The position numbers and the translations under genes are program-made. A DNA stretch of 64,000 nt, taken from NCBI RefSeq assembly GCF_900167025.1, contig NZ_FUXC01000011.1, positions 1-64,000 on the forward strand, given 5' to 3'. This document shows, one piece after another, positions 1 through 6,992 of this stretch; the stretch's first letter is position 1, and each line of letters starts with the position of its first letter. The DNA comes from Treponema berlinense. Its GTDB lineage: Bacteria; Spirochaetota; Spirochaetia; Treponematales; Treponemataceae. The notes beneath the pieces are model-generated. The model made no database searches, had not been told where the DNA came from, and saw nothing but the letters and a program-made list of their open reading frames with translations.

Positions 1-249
1 AACTTACGCTCTCTCCTTATACTGGCGGCATGGTCACATGTAAGGTCAAAAGGAAGCGGAGCATTAAGGGAAAAATATCTATATATGACGCAGGTTCAAA
101 GCAAAGGAAAAAAAATTGCAATTGTGGCTGTAGCAAGAAAACTTGCAGAGTTGATGTACACGTTGCTGAAGACAGGAACATCATATGAAAACAGACCTTC
201 AACTTCAATATCACAACTTGCAGTTGAAGCTTTATCAAAAGCATCGTAA
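1..249 (+). CDS. IS110-family transposase, C-terminal fragment cut by the window edge
   Basis: The frame is open from the first base to a TAA at 247-249 and encodes the last 82 residues of a transposase. Two stretches are characteristic of the C-terminal domain of IS110/IS116/IS902 transposases: a GSGALREKYLYM segment (the usual LR..L...A region) and IVAVARKLAELMYTLLKTG near the end. The family uses a DEDD catalytic domain at the N-terminus, which lies outside the window, so integrity cannot be judged. No terminal inverted repeats are visible, as is normal for IS110 elements. It marks insertion activity at the left end of this segment. Confidence 0.75.
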   Translation, partial: NLRSLLILAAWSHVRSKGSGALREKYLYMTQVQSKGKKIAIVAVARKLAELMYTLLKTGTSYENRPSTSISQLAVEALSKAS

Positions 250-297
250 AATTATGGAATCAGGAGTTCCTTGCTATTGACAAATATCATAGGAAAA

Positions 298-582
298 TTA
301 GTTGCCAGTTACGATTGTTGTGTGACCACAGTAAAAACCCAAATAATTGAAAGTTTTTAAGTCAACTGTTGAAATTTTTGTAATTCCAGCCTTTTTTGCC
401 GCATCAGCAATACCGTAATCTGTGCCAGTAATTGGAATAATACCAAAAAGGTAACCAGCAGTATTTGTTCCTACTTTTTCACCAAGTTCATTTGAAGTTG
501 CACATACTGGTGCTACAGATGTACATCCGATGAATGCTGATGCTGAAACGATTAAAGCAAGAAGCAAAGCAATTTTTTTCAT
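298..582 (-). CDS. TRL-like family lipoprotein
   Basis: A 94-residue protein starting with a lipoprotein signal: charged MKK, a hydrophobic stretch and the lipobox-like F-I-G-C with Cys20, a relaxed spirochete-style lipobox. The body (GTNTAGYLFGIIPI, then a GIADAAKKAGITKI helix and an ISTVDLK segment) fits the TRL-like small lipoprotein family, whose members carry a GxxxAAKxAGI-KI core. Function is unknown for the family. The G-rich segment (five Gs, about 5 nt before the ATG) serves as ribosome binding site. It is transcribed leftwards, away from the next gene. Confidence 0.7.
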   Translation of the reverse strand: MKKIALLLALIVSASAFIGCTSVAPVCATSNELGEKVGTNTAGYLFGIIPITGTDYGIADAAKKAGITKISTVDLKTFNYLGFYCGHTTIVTGN

Positions 583-675
583 AAAAACCCCCTGAAAAAA
601 AATTAAGTAATTTTACCCCCCCAGTATTTTGTCAATGCGCATATGTAAAGCTTTTAAAATTATGTAAAATTTGAA

Positions 676-704
676 TTGAATTCTAAAATTTTTAAAATTA
701 TACT
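676..704 (+). promoter_or_regulatory. Sigma-70-type promoter for the small gene at 775
   Basis: TTGAAT (676-681), a 17-nt spacer and TATACT (699-704). The predicted start is near 711, giving a leader of about 64 nt. A short inverted repeat (AGCC near 710, GGCT near 731) followed by six Ts lies in that leader and could attenuate. The ATG at 676 overlaps the -35 box, which argues against it as a start codon. Confidence 0.55.
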
Positions 705-774
705 ATTTAGCCTTAACTACTCGAAATTTGGGCTATTTTTTAATAAGTTAATAAGGCTGAAGAAGGATAAACTT

Positions 775-966
775 ATGGCGAATGGAATTGAAGATTTAAA
801 AGAAAAAAATAAGGATTGCGAGTTGAATAAAATTAAACCGCATGAATTTACGCAGTGGACGAATTTTCAGGGCAGGGAAGATGCCGAAATGCTGGAAGAA
901 AAATCTGCTGGCTGGAGTGCTCTAAAAAGTTCCAAAGGTGATTATGACGCCTGGGATGAAGATTGA
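775..966 (+). CDS. Small acidic hypothetical protein (63 aa)
   Basis: I chose the ATG at 775, which has an AGAAGGA ribosome binding site about 7 nt upstream; the longer reading from 676 begins inside the promoter. The product is a hydrophilic 63-residue protein, Lys/Glu rich in its first half, with a TQWTNFQGREDAEMLEEK segment and an acidic end DYDAWDED. I recognise no family and see no signal peptide or membrane segment. A strong terminator follows within 50 nt, so it is probably a single-gene transcript. Confidence 0.5.
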   Translation: MANGIEDLKEKNKDCELNKIKPHEFTQWTNFQGREDAEMLEEKSAGWSALKSSKGDYDAWDED

Positions 967-980
967 ATTTTTGACGTTTT

Positions 981-1080
981 GCGACAGGGATAGGAGCCAC
1001 GCCGAAGGCGTTCTAAAAAAGCCGGGTAATTTTTTAATTATCCGGCTTTTTTAGAATGATAATGGCGGATAGCCCGGTTT
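981..1080 (+). repeat. Interspersed structured repeat, family 1 (copy 1)
   Basis: Opens with GACAGGGATAGGAG and closes with GGATAGCCCGGTTT, with a long hairpin between. The same opening and closing motifs recur at 55483-55570 around a different hairpin. This looks like a short non-coding mobile or REP-like element with a replaceable stem-loop. Confidence 0.5.
1011..1056. terminator. Bidirectional intrinsic terminator
   Basis: A 21-bp inverted repeat with one G-T pair (TTCTAAAAAAGCCGG at 1011-1025 pairs with the arm ending at 1056) around a TTTT loop. There are A and T tracts on both sides, so it can end the small gene at 775-966 and the dxs-like gene approaching from the right. Confidence 0.75.
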
Positions 1081-1175
1081 GGGACTTGCTAAAAACTGGC
1101 TTTTTCTTTTATTTGTAAATTTTATTATTTTTTGACAGTTTTTATGTGCATAAAAGAAGTCCCAAAGTCGCCCAT

Positions 1176-2921
1176 TTAATTTTTTATATCTTGCCAGATT
1201 TGTTCTGGAGTAAGATGATTATTTTTTAGGACTTCCTGCGCATTGTAACGGTCGAGAAATTCTTTTTTTAACCCAAAATTGTACACTTTGACCGGCGAAG
1301 AACCGTAGAAAGACGCAATTTTTTGTCCAAATCCACCGTCCAAAATTCCATCTTCGAGGGTGATTATTTTTTCGTGCGTTTTTTTGAGTTCTGTCAAAAG
1401 TTCTTTGTCCAGACCTGTAATGTAGCGCGGATTTATGAGTGTTGGTTTTTGTCCGCTCTGCTGTTCGATATAATCCGCCGTTTTTTCTCCGAGCTGGAAA
1501 AAGTCGCCAAGCGCCAGAATTGCAATTTTGCTTCCGTTTTGCGTAATTTTGTATTTATTTAAATCCGAATAATCTTTTTGAACAGGTTCGGTTGTGTGGA
1601 TTATGCCGTTGCATGGCATTCTGATTGCAACCGGAAATTTATTTTGTTCAATTGACCAGTCGAGCATAGCAAAATATTCTTCGCAATTTGTTGGAGCAAG
1701 GTAAACGAGTTCTGGAATGTTTGACATTAAAGGAATATCGAAAATTCCAAGATGGGTTATATCGTTCATTCCCCAGACGCTTGCTGTATTTACGAGAAGT
1801 GTTGCCGGGTTTTTATTGATACATAAATCCTGGCTCAATTGATCGTAAGTTCTCTGGATAAAACTTGAATGTGTGCCAAAAACTGGTTTTGTTCCTTTTT
1901 TTGCCATTGCGCTCACGAGTGCGATTGCGTGTTCTTCGGCAATTCCTGTGTCGATAAACTGCTTGCCGGCTTTTTCACGGTTTTGTTTTGTAAAGCCAAA
2001 ATTTGCCGGAACTGCCGGGCAGACAAATGCGACTGTCGAATCGGCGGCCATTTTTTTGAGAAGAAATTCTGCCGTCATAGAGTTGTAGTTTTCTGCATTA
2101 GAAACTGGGCGTTCTGCTGTTTGACGGTTAAAAGGCGCTGTCCAGTGCCAAAGTTCTTTGTTTTCTTCTGCTGGTTTGTAGCCACAGCCTTTGAGCGTAT
2201 TTATGTGGACAACAATTGGATGATCAATGTTCTTTACTTTCTGGAATGCTTCGATTAAAGACGGAATATCGTTGCCTTTGTCTACGTAAATGTAGTCTAG
2301 TCCGAATGATTTAAAAATGTTTGACGCGCATTTTCCGTTCGACTCGCGCAATTCTTTTAGGTTTTTGTAAATTCCGCCGTGGTTTTCTGCAATCGACATA
2401 TCGTTGTCGTTTAAAACTACGATAAAATTCGAATTTTGTTCACCGGCAAAATCCAAAGCCTCGAGCGCTTCGCCGCCACTCAAAGAACCGTCGCCAAGAA
2501 CAGCAATAATATTTTCGTTCTGACATTTTAAGTCGCGTGCTTTTGCAAGACCGCAGGCAAGACTTACGGCAGTTGACGTGTGTCCGACCTTAAAAAAATC
2601 GTGTTCACTTTCGTCAGGATTAGAATAGCCGCTGATTTTTGAAAATTGAGTTTCGTCAAAAAATCCATATGCCCGGCCAGTCAGCATTTTGTGCGGATAA
2701 CACTGATGACTTACATCAAAAACAATTTTGTCTTTTGGAGAGTCAAAAACAAAGTGAAGTGCGATTGTCGCTTCAACAAAACCAAAATTCGGCCCAAAAT
2801 GTCCGCCTTTTTTTGTAAGACGGTTAAAAAGACCTTCGCGGATTTCGCCGGCAAGAGAAACAAGCTGGTCAAAAGAAAGATTTTTTAAGTCGGCCGGAGA
2901 AGAAATATTGTCCAATAGCAT
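1176..2921 (-). CDS. dxs: 1-deoxy-D-xylulose-5-phosphate synthase-like TPP enzyme (divergent)
   Basis: A 581-residue thiamine-diphosphate enzyme with the Dxs domain order. The N-terminal part has GGHFGPN, DVSHQCYPHK and GHTSTAVSLACG, then the TPP/metal motif GDGS...LNDNDMS. The middle pyrimidine-binding domain has DTGIAEEHA and a C-terminal transketolase domain follows. Dxs condenses pyruvate with glyceraldehyde 3-phosphate to open the MEP isoprenoid pathway. The start at 2921 is preferred because the in-frame ATG six codons earlier overlaps the GGAGG ribosome binding site of the downstream ATG. Oddities: it is about 40 residues shorter than standard Dxs, the DGHD loop reads DKGND, and the substrate-phosphate YPRG motif reads RMPCNG. 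It may be a clostridial/treponemal short Dxs form or an enzyme with another acceptor. No other MEP gene is adjacent. Confidence 0.75.
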   Translation of the reverse strand: MLLDNISSPADLKNLSFDQLVSLAGEIREGLFNRLTKKGGHFGPNFGFVEATIALHFVFDSPKDKIVFDVSHQCYPHKMLTGRAYGFFDETQFSKISGYSNPDESEHDFFKVGHTSTAVSLACGLAKARDLKCQNENIIAVLGDGSLSGGEALEALDFAGEQNSNFIVVLNDNDMSIAENHGGIYKNLKELRESNGKCASNIFKSFGLDYIYVDKGNDIPSLIEAFQKVKNIDHPIVVHINTLKGCGYKPAEENKELWHWTAPFNRQTAERPVSNAENYNSMTAEFLLKKMAADSTVAFVCPAVPANFGFTKQNREKAGKQFIDTGIAEEHAIALVSAMAKKGTKPVFGTHSSFIQRTYDQLSQDLCINKNPATLLVNTASVWGMNDITHLGIFDIPLMSNIPELVYLAPTNCEEYFAMLDWSIEQNKFPVAIRMPCNGIIHTTEPVQKDYSDLNKYKITQNGSKIAILALGDFFQLGEKTADYIEQQSGQKPTLINPRYITGLDKELLTELKKTHEKIITLEDGILDGGFGQKIASFYGSSPVKVYNFGLKKEFLDRYNAQEVLKNNHLTPEQIWQDIKN

Positions 2922-3027
2922 AAAATAAAATACCTCCAAAATTCAAAAATAAAACTTAAAGATTCAATATAGAATTATACAAGAAAAAAAACAAAAAAAA
3001 TTTTCTTAAAAGAAATTTATAAAAGAA

Positions 3028-3107
3028 GGGAGGAGCCCCTCCCTCGCTACAACCCTACGGTTTTCCGCTACCCACCCAGCGGGGACACCCCGCAACGCCC
3101 CAGGGCA
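3028..3107. repeat. GC-rich structured intergenic repeat, family 2 (copy 1)
   Basis: Begins with the near-palindrome GGGAGGAGCCCCTCCC, then CGCTAC elements and the GGGGACACCCC region. It resembles the element at 33041-33113, which also begins with a G-run/C-run palindrome and contains GACACCCC. It sits directly upstream of the restriction-modification island. Confidence 0.5.
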
Positions 3108-3142
3108 TAGAAAAAAAAGGAAAAATAGCTTAGATTAAAGAG

Positions 3143-3934
3143 ATGATAAATGACGAAACAGATTGGAAGACTTCTGATATAAATGTCGATTCCCTTTGGC
3201 TTATTCAAAAGAGAGATTCTTCTGGAAAGCATGAAAATAATTATCATGGAAATTTTGTTCCGCAAATCCCATATCAGCTTATAAAACGATACACTCATAA
3301 AAATGACACTGTCCTTGAACTTTTTACAGGAAGTGGAACAACGCTTTTTGAATGTGAAAATCTTGAGCGCAATTATATCGGTTTTGATATAAATCAATCT
3401 ATGATTGACTTGATTTATCAAAAAATGACAGATACTCAGAACATTCATTTTGCTATTAATAATTGTGATGTTTGTGATACTTTGAAAATGAATGAATGTA
3501 TGTCGCAAAGTTTTGAATGGTGCGAAAATGAATCAAAGTTTGTTGATTTTATTATTGCGCATCCGCCTTATATGGATATTGTAAAATTTACGGATAAAAA
3601 AGAAGATTTGTCTGCGATTGCGGATTTGCAACTTTTTTTGGAAAAATTTACGCTGGCTATAAAAAATGGCTTGAATTTTCTTAAAAAAAATAAGTATTTT
3701 GCGGTTGTTATTGGTGATGTTTACAAAAAGTCTGAAGTTATTCCGTTAGGATTTTATGTGATGGACGCAATTAAGAAAAACTTTAAGACAAAGTTAAAAG
3801 GTATCATTGTTAAAAACATCGAAGGAAACCGCGGAAAAATTGGTGCTCAAGGAATTTGGCGTTACAGAGCAATGCAGAGCGATTATTATTTATTCAAGCA
3901 TGAATATATTTTTGTTTTTAAAAAGGAATTCTGA
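3143..3934 (+). CDS. DNA methyltransferase (amino-MTase) of the R-M island
   Basis: A 263-residue SAM-dependent DNA methyltransferase. The SAM-binding motif I is ELFTGSGTT (residues 59-67), followed by an acidic ribose-binding end (IGFDIN), and the catalytic motif IV is HPPY (residues 140-143). Motif I precedes motif IV, and His replaces the usual D/N/S of the (D/N/S)PPY amino-methyltransferase motif. Adenine-N6 or cytosine-N4 methylation cannot be distinguished here. It is the first of four tightly packed genes (2-nt gap to the next), so it presumably protects DNA from the nucleases encoded downstream. The ATG lies 6 nt after a weak -10 (TAGATT, 3131-3136) with no strong ribosome binding site, so the mRNA may be leaderless. 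Confidence 0.75.
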   Translation: MINDETDWKTSDINVDSLWLIQKRDSSGKHENNYHGNFVPQIPYQLIKRYTHKNDTVLELFTGSGTTLFECENLERNYIGFDINQSMIDLIYQKMTDTQNIHFAINNCDVCDTLKMNECMSQSFEWCENESKFVDFIIAHPPYMDIVKFTDKKEDLSAIADLQLFLEKFTLAIKNGLNFLKKNKYFAVVIGDVYKKSEVIPLGFYVMDAIKKNFKTKLKGIIVKNIEGNRGKIGAQGIWRYRAMQSDYYLFKHEYIFVFKKEF

Positions 3935-3936
3935 TT

Positions 3937-4626
3937 ATGTCAAAGAAAACTCAAATTGAATTGTTTTTGGAGTTAGCAAAACCAGACGAAAATGGAGTTA
4001 GCCGTTGGGTTGCGAAAACAGAATTCGTAGGAAAATATTCAGATTTAATGTTTCAAAATGGCTGGTCATGGGGAAGAGGCGATGGAGCATTAGCAAAAAG
4101 ATTTATTCTTGAAAGATTTCCAGAATATGGAGCGATAGAAAAGGTCAGAACAGCTGGTTTAAAAACAGACTGTTCATTTAGTCAAAATATTCGTAGCGAT
4201 ATAAAAAATTTTTATAAAGATAAAAACTGCGTTATGCTTGGTGTTCACGGTACATCAGTAAATACTAGAATTGAGATTGACCACAAAGACGGAAGAAAAA
4301 ATGATATGCGTGTTTCAGATATGGCTACTCAGAAACTGGAAGATTTTCAACCATTATGTAAAGCAGCTAATGATGTAAAAAGACAAATCTGCAAAAATTG
4401 TAAAGCGACAGACAAAAGATGGGATGCGAAAAATCTTCTAGGAAATCCATATTCATTTTATAAAGGCGATGAAAATTATACAGAAGAATTGGGATGCATT
4501 GGTTGTTATCAATATGATCCGGTTGAATATAGAAAAGAATCTGTAAAAAAATTAGTAAAAGAGGCAAGTGAAAATACAACTGAATTCATAATGAAAAAAC
4601 TTTACGGAGATAATGGAGAGAATTAA
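3937..4626 (+). CDS. HNH restriction endonuclease
   Basis: A 229-residue protein with an HNH beta-beta-alpha metal nuclease motif. Asp115-His116 in IEIDHKDGRK, the PLCKAANDVKRQ segment with Asn145, and the zinc-knuckle pairs CKNC (152-155) and CIGC (about 187-190) are all visible. The segment after the zinc knuckle (GNPYSFYKG, then YQYDPVEYRKES) occurs in small type II HNH restriction enzymes. The N-terminal 100 residues (with WSWGRGDGALAKRF) probably form the sequence-recognition part. It lies between the first methyltransferase and the EVE/NucS-like gene, and its stop overlaps the next ATG by one base (TAATG), which implies translational coupling. It most likely cleaves unmethylated target sites; the site itself cannot be read from sequence. 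Confidence 0.75.
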   Translation: MSKKTQIELFLELAKPDENGVSRWVAKTEFVGKYSDLMFQNGWSWGRGDGALAKRFILERFPEYGAIEKVRTAGLKTDCSFSQNIRSDIKNFYKDKNCVMLGVHGTSVNTRIEIDHKDGRKNDMRVSDMATQKLEDFQPLCKAANDVKRQICKNCKATDKRWDAKNLLGNPYSFYKGDENYTEELGCIGCYQYDPVEYRKESVKKLVKEASENTTEFIMKKLYGDNGEN

Positions 4627-5777
4627 TGACAACACATGTTTTTATTGTTGATGACAACACTTTTAAATATCACCTTGAATATATGTTTGCTGGAACTGGT
4701 GCAAAAGAAAAATCAGTCGATTTTAATAATTCATCTACAACAAAATTATACTCGGGAAGGAAACATGCTGGGGAATATTCGCTTGTCGGTATGATGGCAG
4801 ATGGTTGCCGTGTAAGAAAAGATGATTTGATAATTTTTTATCTGATTGAAAAACAAAATGCTCGTGAAGGAATGTTTTTTGGAGTTTTTCAGGCAGCAGA
4901 AGATGGAATTTTTCTTGATAATTTTGATGAAAATCAATTTTTGTATAAAGAACTAAAAAAATCATTGACTTTTAGGTTAAAAATCAAGCCTTATCAGGTT
5001 TATCAACAAGGCGTGACAGAATGGGAAGCTCTTGATGAAATAAAAAATATATGTTCACCATATCAAATGCTTTGGAGTTTGATTTATAGAAAATTGAAGG
5101 GAAATCGTGGTAATACAATGATTACGACTTATGAGTCAAAAAGACTAATTTCTCTAATCAGACAGAAAAATAAAAATCAGACTTTGAATTTTTGTGATTA
5201 CACTTTTGATGGAAGAAATATTATAAAAGGTGAAAAGCATAAGGAATATACAGGCAGAACTGAAGAAATAAATATTTTGCCAAGATTGCTCGCAAAGGCT
5301 ACAAGAAAACAAGCATTTGAAGTCCATCTTCAAATGTATATAACTCAAAATATTGGACGCGGAATAAACGAGTCTTTGGACAAGGCTTTAAATGCAGAAA
5401 AAAACATTGAATGGATTGGTAATGAAGTTTCCTGTGGTGTGGGCTTACAAAGAATAGACGTAATGATTTCTAAGACAATAAATGAAAATCAGAAAATTGT
5501 TATGCCTATAGAGTTAAAAGCAGTTGCAGCAAGTTTTGATAATACACGCCAATTAGGTCGTTATATTGAATGGATAAAACAATATTATGTTCCGAATAGT
5601 CCAGAAAGCGATATCCAGCCAGTTTTGATTTGCGTAAAACGCAAGAAATTGTCAGATGATTTGAAAAATGAATTTAAACGTTTTAATCAGGAAAGTAATG
5701 TTCTTCCACTAAAATATATTGAATATGAGATTTTAGAAAATAATTTGTTTTTTAAAATCGTGGACTATCAAAAATGA
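4626..5777 (+). CDS. Putative restriction nuclease: EVE/PUA-like domain plus NucS-like PD-(D/E)XK nuclease
   Basis: A 383-residue protein with two recognisable parts. Residues about 1-130 (HVFIVDD, GAGEYSLVG-like turn, VRKDDLIIFYL, GMFFGVFQ) resemble EVE/PUA-like beta-barrels that flip out and read modified bases. Residues about 245-345 match the NucS/DUF91 form of the PD-(D/E)XK nuclease fold: NESLDKAL helix, Asp278 in RIDVMIS, Glu296-Leu-Lys298 and a TRQLGRYIEWI helix. The combination suggests a base-modification- or mismatch-sensing nuclease. It overlaps the HNH gene upstream by 1 nt and the methyltransferase downstream by 4 nt (ATGA), so it is part of the same system. Whether it is a second restriction enzyme, a modification-dependent nuclease or a Vsr-like accessory is not determinable. 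Confidence 0.6.
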   Translation: MTTHVFIVDDNTFKYHLEYMFAGTGAKEKSVDFNNSSTTKLYSGRKHAGEYSLVGMMADGCRVRKDDLIIFYLIEKQNAREGMFFGVFQAAEDGIFLDNFDENQFLYKELKKSLTFRLKIKPYQVYQQGVTEWEALDEIKNICSPYQMLWSLIYRKLKGNRGNTMITTYESKRLISLIRQKNKNQTLNFCDYTFDGRNIIKGEKHKEYTGRTEEINILPRLLAKATRKQAFEVHLQMYITQNIGRGINESLDKALNAEKNIEWIGNEVSCGVGLQRIDVMISKTINENQKIVMPIELKAVAASFDNTRQLGRYIEWIKQYYVPNSPESDIQPVLICVKRKKLSDDLKNEFKRFNQESNVLPLKYIEYEILENNLFFKIVDYQK

Positions 5778-6775
5778 ATTATATTGGCTCAAAATTAAAA
5801 CTCTGTCAGCATTTTCTGCCAGAAACAATAAAATCTGTTTGTGGGACAGATCTTTCTCAAAAAACATTCTGTGATATTTTTGCAGGAACAGGAATTGTCG
5901 GTAGAACTTTCAAAACATCTGTAAAAAAAGTCATTTCAAATGACATTGAATATTACAGCTATATTCTGAATAAAAATTATATTGAAAATCATCGTCCGCT
6001 TAAAAATGCAGAAAATCTTGTATCTGAATTAAATGAACTTTCTTTTTGTGTAGACGGATTTATTTACAAAAATTATTGTCTTGGCGGAAACGGAGAAAGA
6101 CAATATTTTTCTGATGAAAATGGTAAAAAAATTGATTCTATTCGCATAAAAATCGAAGAATGGAAAAACAATGGAAAAATAAACAAAAGTATGTATTATT
6201 TTCTCCTTGCAAGTCTTTTGGAGAGTGCAGATAAAGTTGCAAATACTGCAAGCGTTTATGGCGCATATCTAAAAAATCTGAAAAAATCCGCAAAAAAACA
6301 AATGATTTTAGAATCAGCTGATTTTGAACTTAATGATAACGAGCATGAGGTTTTTAAGTCTGATGCAAATGAATTGATAACTAGAATTTCAGGTGATATT
6401 TTGTATCTTGATCCGCCTTATAACACGCGGCAGTACGGAGCAAATTATCATATTTTGAATACAATAGCTGAATATAAGCCATTTGTTCCTAAAGGAAAAA
6501 CAGGGCTTCGCGAGTATACTCGTTCAAAATATTGTTCAGTTTCAAGTGTAAAAGAAGAATTTGAAAACTTAATAAAAAATGCAAATTTTAAATATATCTT
6601 TCTTTCCTACAATAACGAAGGTTTAATGAGCGTGGAAGATGTTCGAAGAATTATGCGGAAATACGGGCGTTATGATTTGGCGCAGACTGATTATCAGCGT
6701 TTTAAAGCAGATTCAAATCGTTTTAATAAAGCTAAATCGACTGTAGAATATTTGCATATTTTGGAAAAAAATTAA
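5774..6775 (+). CDS. D12-class adenine-N6 DNA methyltransferase
   Basis: A 333-residue methyltransferase. YIGSK (residues 3-7) is the N-terminal motif X of the D12/Dam class, IFAGTG (35-40) is SAM-binding motif I, and DPPYNTRQY (213-221) is catalytic motif IV for adenine-N6 methylation. Its start overlaps the stop of the nuclease gene (ATGA). Two methyltransferases in one island often mean an asymmetric target site with each enzyme modifying one strand, or one enzyme serving each nuclease. The last gene of the island is followed by an intergenic gap with its own promoter. Confidence 0.8.
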   Translation: MNYIGSKLKLCQHFLPETIKSVCGTDLSQKTFCDIFAGTGIVGRTFKTSVKKVISNDIEYYSYILNKNYIENHRPLKNAENLVSELNELSFCVDGFIYKNYCLGGNGERQYFSDENGKKIDSIRIKIEEWKNNGKINKSMYYFLLASLLESADKVANTASVYGAYLKNLKKSAKKQMILESADFELNDNEHEVFKSDANELITRISGDILYLDPPYNTRQYGANYHILNTIAEYKPFVPKGKTGLREYTRSKYCSVSSVKEEFENLIKNANFKYIFLSYNNEGLMSVEDVRRIMRKYGRYDLAQTDYQRFKADSNRFNKAKSTVEYLHILEKN

Positions 6776-6822
6776 CAAGAAAAAAAACAATTTTTCGGCA
6801 TTATTAATTTTTTGTTAAAATA

Positions 6823-6851
6823 TTGCTATAAAAAATAATTTGAGTTATTAT
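6823..6851 (+). promoter_or_regulatory. Promoter for the putative small RNA
   Basis: TTGCTA (6823-6828), a 17-nt spacer and TATTAT (6846-6851). The predicted start is near 6858, well upstream of the separate promoter of the radical SAM gene. Confidence 0.45.
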
Positions 6852-6857
6852 AAATTT

Positions 6858-6932
6858 TATAGAAAACCTTAGAAGTTTTCTGGTTATTTAATTCTCAGTG
6901 GCTCGCAGATTTTGTTCTGGGGCTTTTTTTTT
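6858..6932 (+). ncRNA. Putative small RNA with two hairpins
   Basis: Downstream of a good promoter lies a 75-nt unit. A hairpin (AGAAAAC pairing with GTTTTCT, about 6861-6881) comes first. A terminator follows: GCTCGCAG (6901-6908) pairs with CTGGGGC (6917-6923), then nine Ts. No open reading frame is evident. Because the next gene at 6993 has its own -10 at 6981, this is more likely an independent sRNA than a leader. I recognise no Rfam-type family. Confidence 0.4.
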
Positions 6933-6980
6933 GCTTTCAAGGCTTTTTCTGAGTAATTTCTTTCATTTTGATAAATGTGT

Positions 6981-6986
6981 TAAAAT
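6981..6986 (+). promoter_or_regulatory. -10 element of a leaderless promoter (radical SAM gene)
   Basis: TAAAAT at 6981-6986, exactly 6 nt before the ATG at 6993. No ribosome binding site lies between, so the transcript probably begins at or next to the start codon. Confidence 0.5.
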
Positions 6987-6992
6987 GTTTTT

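Noticed and set aside
676-774. Upstream extension of the small gene (33 extra residues from the ATG at 676)
   Set aside because: This ATG overlaps the -35 box of a good promoter and the extension has no ribosome binding site; the ATG at 775 has one.
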